A stretch of 64,000 nt of DNA from Latrodectus hesperus (GCA_037975125.1 CM075862.1:14877625-14941624), one strand, 5' to 3'; numbered from the stretch's first letter, positions 12,572 to 26,214 are shown. Program-made: numbers and translations. The notes: generated from the sequence alone by a model not told the origin.

Positions 12572-13470
12572 ATAAACTATAAATTGGAGCACCATGCAAT
12601 TTCAAAAGGAATACTTTTGATTTAATTTAGTGTAAAATAAAATTCAAGTAGTAAGAACACGTATTATTACAGTTGTAATATCACTCATCAGGGTCGAGAT
12701 TAGAACTTTCCTAAGCTCAGGATGTTACCCAGTAGGTTTCTGTAGTAATGGTCTCAAGCGATATTACTTCGCACTGTAGATTGAAAGATTGCACAGAAAT
12801 CTTGTTAAAATTATTGATTCGCTTATATTATTACTATTTTATATCACGCAATTCATAATTACAGACAATGTAAATATTTATAGTGGTCAGCGATTTTTAG
12901 TGGTTACCGTTACCTGCTATTGTCGAAGGGAAGACCGTACAAGGACCATGCAAATCTTAGCCAATCAGAATCAAGTATATTCTGTGTTATATGTATCCTT
13001 TTAAAAATTATTTTTTCTAGAAAATACGTGTAACACTTTAAATTATGTATCTGTATTTGATAATGGTTTATTAAAAAATATGAATTTCGAAATTCTGTCA
13101 CCCCCTTAGTCTTTAGGTTTAGTATTATCGAGTTGCATTAAAAAACTAACTCTACAAGTAATGTTTTCCACCATTATGTCTCTGCCATCAAAAAATTTTC
13201 AAAATTTGTTACTGTTTGGCTATAATATCCCTATAAAATACATGATTTTTGCGATTTAATACTGTATATGCATGCTATAAATATATGTAAACGCAATTGT
13301 GACATTAATGAAGGTTCTAATACTTAATTTACACTAAAATATTGTAATATAATAATTCCTAAGGGTGTGGCATGGCTTGCTAAAGTCATTTCCAGCTATT
13401 TTGACCTGCAAGCAAACATTCCCACTTAACATTTTTGATGACTAAATAATCTTTCTTCACTGGATCAATC
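12572..13470. other. AT-rich DNA, nothing certain
   Basis: No gene recognised. A short piece near 12688-12765 (gggtcgagattagaac, ggtctcaagcg) could be the relic of a tRNA-derived SINE head on the minus strand, but it is too decayed to call. Confidence 0.4.
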
Positions 13471-13474
13471 CAGG

Positions 13475-14100
13475 AACGCATGGCCTGGTTCATTAAGAAG
13501 CCGTTCTTATTATTGGAATGTAGTGAGTTTGAGTCCCGGCTTAGCTGAGGATCATTTGCTTTTACTAAAGGAGTCTTGGGCACGTTAAATAGCTAGTGGT
13601 TGCATTGTGCACCAAGGGGGAAACGATACTTCTGGGAGTGGCAGATCAAGTATTTCGGAGTCTTCTGAATTGCCAATTCTTTTTAATTTATGAAGACTCC
13701 AACCTAGCTGCTTCCACCTGACTGGTAGGGACAGGTAAGTACATGTACATAGCGGTGCAAGCGAGCTCCGGAATGTACCTTTTAGGTTAACGGGTTAAGA
13801 ATACTCGCCCATCATACAAAGCCTCGTAATTTTGAACCACGATCAGGTGACGAGTTCACATAAGCTGATACCCTCCTTTCCCCACCCACGCCACACCAGA
13901 GAAAAGATTTAATCGTCACAGTGGACATGGCTATATGTGGAGCTCCAGCAACCCAGTGAGGGAGTTTGTATGGTCACCTTCCCAATGACTGCCCGTGGCA
14001 AATTGGACACTTTCCATTGCTTTACTTTGGACAGGTAAATACAGGAGAGCATGCTGGTACAACAGCAACAACTGCATCAATCCACTGAAGTTTAAGGCAG
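13475..14100 (+). mobile_element. SINE family D, long composite element, fullest copy
   Basis: The element starts with a tRNA-like part (B-box region tagtgagtttgagtcccggc), then ggcacgttaaatagc, cttctgggagtggcagatcaag and cacctgactggtaggga. It continues without a break into a second part (gcggtgcaagcgagc, aggttaacgggtt, tgaaccacg, ccccacccacgccacacc, gtggagctccagcaacccagtg, cccaatgactgccc). Partial copies occur at 20125 (+, first part), 20590 (-, second part), 26215 (+, second part) and 47610 (-, first part). About 600 bp is long for a SINE, so a SINE fused to another repeat is possible. Confidence 0.7.
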
Positions 14101-14129
14101 TTTTAATATAAATTCAATGGTACGACAGC

Positions 14130-14370
14130 CTTGTGGGGCCAAGACCTACCATGCCCAAACCTACTTTCCTGATCGAAGGCCTTGTATTGGGAAGTATGTT
14201 TATGTTGTCTGTCTCCCTCGAGTCCCGTAAGCATACTTAGTACTCAGTTTTATCGAACCTCTAATAGGATGAAAGGATAAATCGACCTTGCCTAGCTATA
14301 AGACCAAACCTGGAACTTGTGTTTGGAAACGGGAAGTGCTACCACCACGCCATTAGGCTTCTAATTACAA
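14130..14370 (-). mobile_element. SINE family C, copy 1
   Basis: Minus-strand tRNA-like head with an A-box-like stretch (aatggcgtggtggtagcac) and a degenerate B box. The body landmarks tactcagttttatcgaacc and ggatgaaaggataaatcgacc are shared with copies at 23555-23795 and 61850-62115. It sits directly after the family D element. Confidence 0.65.
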
Positions 14371-14500
14371 TACTGTGGTTTAAAATATTGAAGCAGTTAA
14401 CCATGACGAATGTTCAGAATTGAGAGAGTAATAAGACACTTGATATCACCACAAAAGAATGGTTTTCAATAAATCATTTCTAAATATTTAGAGAGTTTGG

Positions 14501-15027
14501 AACTTTTCCATTTCGCCGGCGCAGGCGATAAAGTCGCCAAAAATGATACAACCGGCGCTAGAGGGAATACCTCCGCTGGTAACCTTTTACTGCTACGTTT
14601 CCAAAACATGTGACAGCCTTTTACTATCAACAACTTTTTTCAACTCTTTTTTTTACATTTCATAATTTTATGCTAATTTGCCATATATTTACAAATTTAA
14701 TAATTTCATAAAATCTCTCTTGAAAAAATCGGATTTTAAAAATATAGCTTAGAAAACAATAATTATAACAAATTCACATAAAAAAATAAAAATTATCTAT
14801 ATTTAAATAAAAATCCGAAAGATCCTTGAAAAATTTTTTAAATGATGTTAAAATGTTTATGCTTCCAAAGTAAAAAATTCTTATATCTAACATTTATTAG
14901 CATATTTTTGTGTGTACTGTGTGTTGTCAACATTATTCAAAAATTTTCATGTGTATACTGTGTATTGTCGCCAATTGGTGACTTGATTGGCGCTTGGCGA
15001 GATTTGCGCCTGCGAAATGGAAAAGTT
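14501..15027. mobile_element. MITE-like element 2
   Basis: Terminal inverted repeats of about 22 bp: aacttttccatttcgccggc at 14501 and its imperfect complement gcctgcgaaatggaaaagtt ending at 15027. Interior GC-rich motifs (gtcgcc, ggcgct) sit close to both ends around an AT-rich core. The core carries a diverged pair tgtgtactgtgtgttgtc and tgtatactgtgtattgtc. No transposase is encoded. The target-site duplication could not be fixed. Confidence 0.6.
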
Positions 15028-15419
15028 ATTCGTATTTGTTCAGCTAGGAGGAAAAAACTTGAAACTTAAATTCGTTTCTGTTTACTATTACAAATAACAA
15101 CTCAGTAAATAAAGAAATATACTATTGTTAATGATTAGAAAAATAAAAAAACCGGATCTAACCTTAAACCCAACAAATAAATACTATATTATTGACCAAA
15201 ATTCTATTAAACAAGTGAAAAAGTGAATTATTTTCAAGGAAAGAACATTTTTTTTAGCCTTGTTCAATACTTTTAAATTTCCTGTGGAATCAGTGTACAC
15301 CTGAAACAGCTTTTAACACTTCGTACAGGTTAGATATTTTGGCTTTACAAGTTATATTGCTTCCTCTGACTCAACACAAGTTCCCTTGCAAGCACCTCGA
15401 AAAACATTAAGTGCATTTT
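15028..15419. other. AT-rich DNA, nothing recognised
   Basis: Spacer between MITE 2 and the next island. Nothing coding is visible. Confidence 0.5.
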
Positions 15420-15960
15420 AACTTTAACCGCCGAAATCCACTTTCTCTTTTATTCATCTCGTTTCATCAAGTTCTCTTTTTAAAACACAAGGCTGCAGTC
15501 GGAACTCTAAAGAACGACCTCCGAAAATAAACTTCAACCGTAACGGTAAGGGAAGATGAGGGGGAGGAAAACAAACAAGGAATCATTTCTTACAGCAAGG
15601 GGGGGAGCTGCGTGACCGTAATGGGCCCGAAACCGAATCAAGTGTTCTTTAATACCATAGTGTGTTTTGAGAGGCTTATATAGTTGCTCTTAACCAAACA
15701 ATTCTGTGTTCTTCTCTCCGTCCTCCCCCCCCTCCCCCGACTTGAAAAGTAAAAGGCAAAACAAGCGGTGCTATAAAACAACCAATTGAAAGCCCGGTCA
15801 ATCTCAATTCTGGTATGGAAGTTTATTTTAGATATCAAGGGAGCCCTGCGGCTCCAGTGGGTGGAACAACTGGGGGAGAAGTGGTGCAAAATTTTCATGC
15901 TGGAACAATGGGGGAAGTCGAATATTTATGGAAGCTAATCTTTTAATTCTTTGTTCCAAT
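15420..15960. promoter_or_regulatory. GC-moderate island, candidate noncoding element
   Basis: CpG-containing block with long G and C runs (caaggggggggagctgcg near 15597, tcctcccccccctccccc near 15720). It has a short palindrome accgtaacggt near 15538 and an inverted CCAAT-like aaccaattgaa near 15779. The minus frame 15638-15898 (86 codons) is not recognisable. Part of the recurring island series. Confidence 0.3.
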
Positions 15961-16490
<530 letters not shown>

Positions 16491-16654
16491 GTTTTAGAAA
16501 ATAAAAGTGAGAGGAAATTTTCATGTTAGATTGGCATATTATATTCTAACAAGGACTAATACATAGCACATAATTTTAATAATAGATATTTATCGCTTAA
16601 CTAATTTACAAAAAAAATGGTGTTTATGCATATATTACGTAAGTTCACCTCTTA

Positions 16655-16860
16655 ATACCAAGATCACGTTCTTCGGAATGAGAGGTTTTAGATTCGATCT
16701 CAGATATCGTTGAGCAACGGAGGATAAAACAGCTCCCTGGCATGCTGCTTGGAAATTTTCCAGGTTTCATCCATTGCGATATGGGAGTGTCACCCACTTT
16801 CTTTTAAATGTACTCACAGAAGATATAACTCGTTGGATTTAAAATTGCTTCATAATAGCT
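16655..16860 (+). mobile_element. SINE family B, decayed copy 3
   Basis: B-box region gaggttttagattcgatctcag, then gagcaacggagg, ggcatgctgcttgg and tttccaggtttcatcc. The order of landmarks follows family B. The A-box half is poorly preserved. Confidence 0.55.
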
Positions 16861-18917
16861 TTCTGCTACACAGTATTAAATTATAAGTAAGTTAAATAAA
16901 AATTAATGAATGTTAGAAACATAATATATTTTTGGGCTTTATTAGAAACATAACATAATATGTAGGAGGTAAAATAATTTCTTTAGTTTTACTTTTTGGA
17001 TGTTTTGACACCACGTAATGGAAAACGGCATTGTGTGGTAAAGTATTTAAATAATCACAACGCATACCACTGGGAAAATGAGTAATATAGAAATTGCCGT
17101 ATTATTTTGATTCACTAATAATAAGACAATTTCTAAACATTATTTTCAAGAATTTGTTTTGTCAATGAAAAAATACTGTATTTAGAATTTGTTTTGGAAA
17201 TCTAATTGTTAATGATCAAATAATGTTGTTTCTGTATAATCCCCGGTTATTAGGAACTTCCAGAAAGTTCACTTGATGATATTTTTCCCTATCGGAAAAC
17301 AATATTCCCTTTTTAAATCCTTTTTCCCTATATAAATTCGACGACTTTCATATTTTTCTATATTCTAAATTAAAGAAATTATTTTTTTTTTATTTATTTT
17401 TTTATGTTCCAAAATCCAAACCAAAATTTGTCGCAGTAAAAAGTAATTACATTTAATGTTAATGAATGTAAAATAATACACAAATATTAGTCAAAGTTTC
17501 TATTGCGATAAAATAAAAGTATTCCACTTTTTTTGATTCAAAATAAAATTTAATTCTTTTCCACTTTTACAGGTCATAAGTCTGGAAACATGAATGCATT
17601 TCTAAATTTACTTAAATAACTCTAACAAAATTTTTCAACAATAATTTGCTCTACAGCAACTGAAGCTTAAAAATACATTATTAGGTGTTATTATTATCAT
17701 CTTCATAAAATTAATTTCTTACTGAATTATTTGATCGATATATTTTAAAGTACAGTTGAAACTCGAAATAATGTATTACAGAACAAGCTAATAAATGATA
17801 TAGAATTTTTTTTTTAATTTCATGGACTTTTGGTATTGGTATTTATGTAGTGGATAACCTAACACATAAGTCATTTTGAACACATGAAACTTATGTCATT
17901 TCAAGAAAAGTTTTTCATACAAAAGTATTGATGTATCGAGAAGGAGAAAACCCAGAAAATACCCTTGATACGGATATACATATAGAAAGAGAAAACACAG
18001 CATCTGTCTCCTATGTTTCACTAAACACTGTCCAGTATCGAGCCTCAGACCAACTACTCAGAAGAATTTTCGGATGTGGAACAATTTGATCTTGACTTAA
18101 TACGGATTATGTGAGAACAAGTGATATGTTAATTGGTGTCTTTTTGTGGAGAATAACAAAATTTGAAAACTTCATATACAAAATAATAAAGAATATGCAT
18201 ATGATTATATATTTTTATGTTTTGATTGGTTTTTATGCATCACTTTCAAAAATAGAGAAATTTAACGAGATGGCATAAAATTTTTATAATTTTACATTTG
18301 TAGATTTAAACACGAACCCTGTATCAATAATTTTATTTTTAATTATGCTGTAATCAAAATTAAATATGGTAAAATTGGGAAAAGTTAGATAATTTCTATC
18401 TACTTACAAATATTGTAAATCAGATGAAATAGCTCCATCATGAATTAATCAGGAAAAAGAACGAAAATTCCGAAAACAATATTGAGACATTTTTAAATTC
18501 GGTTTTGCCTATATACCGGTCATTACTCGAATTATATTCAACATTTTTGAGATATTATCTATCTTCTTAGAATGATTTTTAATCACAATCACTTCCTTCA
18601 AAGATTCTTCAAAGAGATACTTAATGTCGTTTTTGTCTTCACACATAATTCTGAATTTATTATATTTATTATTTTAAAAGTTTTTTTCATTTTAATCGGG
18701 CGCGCCACTCAGAATATTTTCATCATTAATACAGAAATCACAAATATTTTAACTATCTGTTGTCATTACTTGTCAGTGGGAAATAATTATTTTACAAAAT
18801 GTTTTCAAATTATGATGTCCCTGTTGTTATAGTCTCTAAAACACTTATATATTATAAGTGAATGATATTATTAACTTAAATGAATGATTGTTTATCTATA
18901 TGAATTACTATTCTTTT
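16861..18917. other. AT-rich DNA, nothing recognised
   Basis: Two kilobases of AT-rich sequence. A TTC-GAA-TTC arrangement near 17258-17270 matches a heat-shock element but is expected by chance. The frame at 18572-18832 is hydrophobic AT-codon noise. No mobile element identified. Confidence 0.5.
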
Positions 18918-19197
18918 GCTGCCTAACATGTCTAGTGGTCAGCGTGCCAGACTGCGGATAAGAAGGTCCTGGGTTCGAATCCCGGTTCGGGCATGGATGT
19001 ACTTTTTCTCTCTTTATCTATCCTGTCTTTGTCCTTTCCTTGTATGAATGAGGTGTAAATGGTTGCCTACCCAATAAATGGGTACCTATGGCATGTGTGT
19101 ACTAAGGAAGTCGGACTTCACACCAAAATATGGTTCAGTTGGAAAAGTGGGGCAGCGCACCCCATGTTGCCAGCCTAGCTGGCACACGACAACAACA
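18918..19197 (+). mobile_element. SINE family A, intact copy with (AAC)n tail
   Basis: The 280-bp SINE has a well-preserved tRNA-like head: A box tgtctagtggtcagcg and B box gggttcgaatcccgg. The unique body includes ccttgtatgaatgaggtg, ggtacctatggcatgtg and gcctagctggcacac, and the tail is acaacaacaac. It is flanked by an imperfect 11-bp target-site duplication, actatt(c/a)tttt, at 18907-18917 and 19198-19208. A second copy lies inside the non-LTR retrotransposon at 36178-36450. Pol III transcription and mobilisation by a LINE partner are inferred from the class. Confidence 0.9.
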
Positions 19198-19208
19198 ACT
19201 ATTATTTT

Positions 19209-20120
19209 ATTTTAGTATTTTCAATTTTAAATTTATATTCTTCAAAATAAATTTTCGATGACATCAGCATTAAATTTATTAATTTGATTTTGCTTCTGTT
19301 TATTATTTATGCGTTTATATGGAATGGTTTAAACTTTCAGCTCATTAAAATATATACCATTGCTTATAGTGTTATAGTCTCATATGGCAGGAAAAATTGA
19401 TACACCTACCTAATATCGTATAGGACTTCCATAAGCACGCAAGAGTGCAACAACTTGCCATGATACGAATTCGACTAATATTTGAAGGTATCCTAAGAAC
19501 GATTGTTCTTCAAGAATACTTCAGAGCAATTCACAAATCCACCAGAGAAAGGAAAATAAAAATGTTTTCTGAACTGAATGTGTTCAAGGAATCACACAAA
19601 TATGCTAAAAAATTTTCATGTTTTGATATTATTATAGTGAAACGAAGTATCTAAAGTCAAAGAAGTGGGTCTGGAATCCTTCAGAAATAACTCTAGACAA
19701 GTGGAATGATTCTTTGTTCTCCTGGAATTATCTATGTCCTTCGGAATCCGCAATGGACACGAGTAACAGAAGGATGACTATGAAATGTTCCAGATTCTTC
19801 TCTTGAAGTGTCCGGAGCTCCTTATTAAGCCTGCTGAGCATGTTTCATATCCTCATAGAGGCTGTACTAGCTTGATAAGTACTCAACTGACATGTTGGGT
19901 CCATGGACTTATAAGACTTTCGCCGTAATCAACATCTTCACCCAATAGATAACATTTGGGAACAAGCCTTGGCGAATCACACAATTCAATGGCAGTGTTG
20001 GCGGGCACAGTGAGGAATAAAATTTTACAACATACTGTCAGTAATGATACACGTAAAAGGCCTTTGACTTTAAAAATTGATATAAAATAGTCCGCTTAAT
20101 AGTTTGCACGTTGACACTTG
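19209..20120. other. AT-rich spacer with a possible transposase relic
   Basis: The 19209-19430 part is plain AT-rich DNA. From about 19440 to 20040 the composition is mixed. Near 19935-19963 one plus frame reads HPIDNIWEQA, reminiscent of the PIENxW segment around the last acidic residue of Tc1-type transposases. No other catalytic motif or terminal repeat was found, so I do not call an element. Confidence 0.3.
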
Positions 20121-20124
20121 ACCG

Positions 20125-20415
20125 ATGAAGCCGCTGTGTCCTGGTGTTGGTAAGGGCGTCGTGTTCATGATCGGAAGGTAGTGAGTTTCAATCCGATTGA
20201 ACCGAAGATCCATCATGTTCACTAAAGTCAACTGGAGCAAGTTAAATAAGTTTCATCGCAATGTCTTCCAACTGAAATGATTCTTCTGAGAGCGACAGTC
20301 AGTTATTGGATTGTCTCCTGCTTCTAAATTGATTCCAACTGGTAGTCTTGCTTGGTCTTGTGGTCAAGAAAAGTGGCACCTGCATACGGACTTACTCATC
20401 TGTTTAAATATATAC
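20125..20415 (+). mobile_element. SINE family D, first-part copy
   Basis: tRNA-like head (ggtaagggcgtcgtgttc, then ggtagtgagtttcaatccg) followed by agttaaataag, aactgaaatgattcttctgagag and gattccaactggtag. It parallels 13475-13735 but stops before the second part. Confidence 0.6.
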
Positions 20416-20589
20416 TGCTCGTTTATCTCATTTAAGAATTCTCGTTAGTCATCAATTATCTCATTTTCAAGTTTAATTTTGGACCGCGCTGATGATGATT
20501 CTAAGATTTTATATCTTACCGGAAAATCAATAGACGCAATCATTCGTAAAGTGGCTCAAAAATCCGATCGCTTGTGCATTGACTATTGG

Positions 20590-20742
20590 CGTGGATGTGG
20601 AGAGGAGGGTGCCAGCTCAGGTGTGACCTCGTCAGCTAACCGTGTTAAAAATGACGAGACACTTGTTGATGGGCGAAAATCCCAAACATGTTAACCTAAT
20701 GGTACAGTCCGGGGCTCGCCTGCACCGCTGTGTATGTGCATT
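20590..20742 (-). mobile_element. SINE family D, second-part fragment
   Basis: The reverse complement reads gcggtgcaggcgagccccgg, ttaggttaac, tcgcccatcaacaa, gctgacgaggtcac and ctctccacatccacgcc. These are the landmarks of 13752-13895 in order. It faces the preceding plus-strand copy. The small plus frame 20479-20694 falls partly inside it and is not a gene. Confidence 0.65.
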
Positions 20743-22984
20743 GATTCTATGACCTTATATACAAAGTATAATTTAAATTTTAATTACCTATAACTGTAAC
20801 AGCAACACTTATATTACATAGGAGACGTTGATCACATCGCACGACTTAATCTGTCATTGTACAAATTTTACTTATATAAATATACATATGCCAACAAGAA
20901 CATCTCTACCAGCTTTTGTGCATTAAAATTCCATGAAATTTGGCATAGAAGTACTTTATGAATAAAATATTTATTAATCAATAAACCACCAGACAAGAAA
21001 TTTCTATTTTTGAACAGAATTAAAGAATTAAATTGTAAATACTTAGAGCAAACTAAATAAAATTTTAGTTATCTGATTTATAGTCAAAACATTTTATTTC
21101 GTAAAAAATTGTCAAAATATGAAAATTTTAATAATTAATTTCTACCATTAATACATTTTATTTCAATAAATGTGCATGTTATTGGCTTTTTTTTAATACT
21201 CTGGAAACTGAAGGGCTCATTTCAAACTTACGGACAAACCTATTTCACAACTTAATTCTGTGTTGACATCCTGGGATTCTACTAATTTAAATTACAATAA
21301 GACATACATAATCATGTATTTACAATTATTTGTTCTCTTATGATCATTAATACAAGAAAATTATGATATAGCACTATAATTGTGAATAGTTTCCCGCAAT
21401 TATATCTTATTTTCCTACAAATTTGCTAAAACACACAAAACTGGATTGAATATTTATTCCTTTTTTTCATACTATGACGTATTGATATGATTACCCTTAA
21501 AATTACATTATGATAAGAGTTATGATACTTAAATTATCACATTTTTATTTTAGCGTTGATATCTCTATATTTCTGTTACAAATGTCATTAAGCATAAAGC
21601 AATAGCATGACGTAAATGACTGTCGCCAATTTTATATTCATTTTAAAATAAGAGGTTAGCGTTTTGGATTGGTTTTCAAGCCAGTTAGCTGAGTTTGACA
21701 ATTTAGAGTGATAATTAAATCGAAATCGACGAATATATATGAAATGGTTTACTCATTTTATTATATTCGGGGTTTTGCTATTTGGAAAAATAATGATATT
21801 TAGGATTTACTTACATTTTTTGTGTGTGTGTGTTTGAAAAGCTATTTTGCACCACAAAATGAAATCTCGCGTAAAAATCATATGAAAAACCAATCGAATG
21901 AAGTGTGAAGGCTTTGAAATTCCTTTTACTTATAAAGTTATTCAGTATTATGATATCCGCCTACGTTAAAAAGTTAATCTTTGATTAAATGTGTCAACTT
22001 TTTTTTTTATTTGCGAATCTATTCTCAGAACTTTTCTGTTTTATTGTATGTTAAGTAGAAGTTAAATTACAGGAAATTTAAAATACTTTTTTTACGAAAC
22101 CGGAAGTTGTATATTTAAACTAGAAATGGTAAAGAGGGGTATTTTGCCTTTTTTACTATTTTTTAATTTACAGGTTTCTCTGTAATGTGTTGATTGATAG
22201 TCATAAGTCTGAGAACATTCTTTGGCTTTTACATTCGGAAAGAAGTGGCAACATCCTGGCAATTACTAGCAAGACTATCATTTTAAAAACGATTTTCTTA
22301 TAACATTGTTTTTCACAAAATCTGAAAAACTTTTTAATAGATTTTTCAAGTAATAAGGAAGATATTTGAATGAAACTTGGTCTACATATTTTATATATAA
22401 GTGTTATTATTTATGAAATAAAGGAACATTTTGTATATATATGAAGAACTTTTTCATTTACAACTATTTTTAAAGGGAAGTTCAGTAAATTTCGCAAAAC
22501 ATCCACATTGTTATAAATATTTTTAACTGCATTTTCATTATTACTAATTATTTTTTAGATTTTGGCTTCATTGCAAAGAGCATGGCCAAATAAATTTTAT
22601 GCCCATATTAAATAAAGATTGATGTATTACAATTTTTTTATAAAGTTTTAACCGTTTTGTTAAAATTTGCCAGAAACTAACCAATTTTACAAAAAGTATG
22701 CTATATGTAATTGAAATTTTGGCTAATTTTATGTTTTGACATCATAACTTTTATCAAAAACAAGATAGAAAAAATTAAAATTAATTTTTAAGGGAACATT
22801 GCATCGAATGTGGTGAATAACTAAAATTCGTCTTTCGATGCATTTCATATTATCGGTATATTGGGAAAAGCGAAAATACATTCGCTAAAATAATATCAAA
22901 AATCAAGAAAAAGAGTATTTAAATCATTTTTAAAAATCATTCTGACAAATGTAGAGAGAAGATATCCGATACAAAATATATATT
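20743..22984. other. AT-rich DNA, nothing recognised
   Basis: More than two kilobases of AT-rich sequence without frames, repeat family members or islands that I can identify. Confidence 0.55.
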
Positions 22985-23160
22985 TTTATCAACCGGCGAT
23001 TACGCGTAGAGGACGATTTTGAGAAAGGGGATGGAGCCCCAGGGCTTCGTTCTTGGTTTGGTTTGTTTGTCGCTCAACGGTCATTTTTTGCACACGAGGG
23101 CTAATCAGACCGGGACCTACTGCTTCGTTCTTGGAGCGAATTGAGTTTTAAAATGGTTTG
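22985..23160. other. Short GC-richer segment, possible dispersed repeat
   Basis: Contains ggcgattacgcgtagaggacg and ttggtttggtttgtttgtcg followed by ttttttgcacacgagggcta. The last part resembles strings at about 11602 and 42367, so a low-copy interspersed repeat is likely. No coding signal. Confidence 0.35.
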
Positions 23161-23554
23161 CATTGCGGCATAAGCAACTTTAGAGTGAGTTCAAAACAAC
23201 ATTTATTACGGTTTCAGTTAACTGCAAATGATGTAACCAAACTTTCGAGAAGAAAAAATTCCTATGCTTTAAACTGACGAGAAATCAACGTTCTGATTTA
23301 AACCCTTCTTTGTAGTCATTGTTAACTTAACCCAGAAAAATATTTCGCTAATAAACAGAATGAGGTTTTATTTATGTAGATAAACATCAGATCACTATAT
23401 AATAACTATGCAATATAGGACTAGGATGAAAACCTATTTAAATTTTGAGGTGATCAAAAAATGTTTTCAATTAAACATTTTTAGAAAAAAGTTCTATTTT
23501 CAAAATAAGTTTTTAAACTCTAAACTCAGTAGCACGATAATTAAACCAAGGCAT
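23161..23554. other. AT-rich DNA, nothing recognised
   Basis: No feature supported. Confidence 0.5.
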
Positions 23555-23795
23555 ATAGGCCCCATATTTGTTTTCCTGACCGAAAACCTGGAAGTGCGAA
23601 GCATTATTTACCGGTTAGGTGGTCAGCCTAACACAAAACACCCAGTGTTTAGTTCCCAAACATGCTTGAGTACTCAGTTTTATCGATATACTGAAGGTAT
23701 GAAAAGCTGAGTCGACCTCGTCCATCTCAAGAATAGAACTTCGGACCTATGCCTTGGAAGAGCGAAAAGCTACCACTACGCCATGGGACTTCGAA
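23555..23795 (-). mobile_element. SINE family C, copy 2
   Basis: Minus-strand head: atggcgtagtggtagctttt, then ataggtccgaagttctattc in the B-box position. The body landmarks cagtgtttagttccca, tactcagttttatcgat and gaaggtatgaaaagctgag match copies 1 and 3. The plus frame 23408-23710 runs across it and is an artefact. Confidence 0.7.
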
Positions 23796-24199
23796 ACAAG
23801 TTTTTAAATGTATTTATTCCTACAAATCAATAAGAAAATTAAAAAATTAAAAATTAAAAAACGAATGTATTTCATATAGTTATCTTACAGGAAACTACAG
23901 AAAGGAAAAAGATCCATTGATATAAAGAAAAATTCGCTGTGAAAGTTCCTAAACTAGTATGTTTTTGTTCAGGTCATAAAAGATTTTAAAGAAATCTATG
24001 CTTAAGGGTTAAATACCGTGCTATTATTATCTGTGAAGAATACATTTCTCTTTGAAATTATTGAACACATAAGAAATGCATCAAAAAATAATAAAACTAT
24101 ATTTAGGTATATTTTTTCTTTTTCCTTTAAGCTGTCAGACATATTTCTGGAAAAATCGCTCGCATTCTTGGCGTCGAGTCATGAAAAGGATGATAAAAA
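23796..24199. other. AT-rich DNA, nothing recognised
   Basis: No feature supported. Confidence 0.5.
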
Positions 24200-25085
24200 T
24201 CAAAGAAATGTCAATCGCTGAAAAGTAAAGGCCTGCGGAACACAATGTTAATTCCGGTACCACTTGACTTCTGAGACCGGGTCGTTCGAGTTTGGGCTGG
24301 TCAAGCAATTTCCGAGTCACGGTTATTCCTTTGCCCCCTCCTGATCACAGTATTTACTGTCCAGGATAGAATTTACTCCCTCTTTTTCTAATCTAGTCCC
24401 TCCACCTCACCTCTGCCCACCGCCGAAGTCCATTTCTGGTCCTAGGGACCTCTACTTCCTTATTTTACTTAGTCCATTGTTTGCCTCCATATAAAGGATA
24501 ATTGCCAATAAAAAAGCCAACTCTCGCGCTCATATTGGTTTGACCAATAGATGCGACTGGACAATTTTTCCCCTCCTTTTACTGAGGGGCACACTGGAAG
24601 ATAATTTTTTTTTCTTCTGTTTTGTCCGTCTCTTTTCCTATTATTCTATTTCTTTGATTCTGGCAGTAGTTTCGTGGGGGAAAGGAATAGATGGAGGAAA
24701 GCGTGGGTGGAGGATGGAATGGGGAGGATAATAGATGGATAGAAAGAGCTGGTTTATTTCGAATGTGGTCATTCGTCAGTGAGAGTGACCAATAGGAAAG
24801 GGAACAAGCGACCTCGTGTCCGTCCGGTCAAGTGGAATGTCAGGAATTGTGGGTGCCGTAATTTCTTTTGCGGCCGTCCAATCAAAGGCTGTACGTGTGC
24901 AGCGTTGCGGAGGGAAAAACGGATCGAAATCCGTTCGACAAGAAATTGTCCTTGCTCCAAAAAGTGTAAACCTCCCTGCCAGGTGCCAAATATTGCGACG
25001 CACCTAGAAATTGCTTCGATTCAATTTCTTTTTCATAGGGAACCAACTCTAAAATCAAACTGCGAGGCAGCTAACCTCTAACTAA
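24200..25085. promoter_or_regulatory. GC-moderate island with CCAAT-type sites
   Basis: Mixed-composition island. The 24770-25020 part is CpG-rich and holds gaccaatagg near 24787, gtccaatcaaagg near 24877 and an imperfect palindrome cggatcgaaatccg near 24919. Several frames on both strands stay open here (24769-24960, 24776-25003, 24779-25081, 24816-25007), which argues for composition rather than a gene. Candidate regulatory island. Confidence 0.33.
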
Positions 25086-25216
25086 GTGAATCTCATTGAA
25101 CGAAAAACAATCATTAATTAAAGAGATTTAGAAATGAATACAAATCATAGTCGTAAGCATCAAAGCAGCCAATATTAAAAATTATAAATCACCTATTCAA
25201 TTTTAATCTTCAGTAT

Positions 25217-26214
<998 letters not shown>

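Noticed and set aside
17258..17270. TTC-GAA-TTC heat-shock-element-like string
   Set aside because: Nine fixed bases are expected about once by chance at this scale, and no promoter or gene is nearby.
18926..18998. Apparent tRNA gene with good A and B boxes
   Set aside because: It continues into a SINE body shared with a second copy and is flanked by target-site duplications, so it is a SINE head.
24779..25081. Cysteine-rich 100-codon plus frame that might suggest a secreted peptide
   Set aside because: No signal peptide, no known cysteine framework, and three other frames are open over the same bases.
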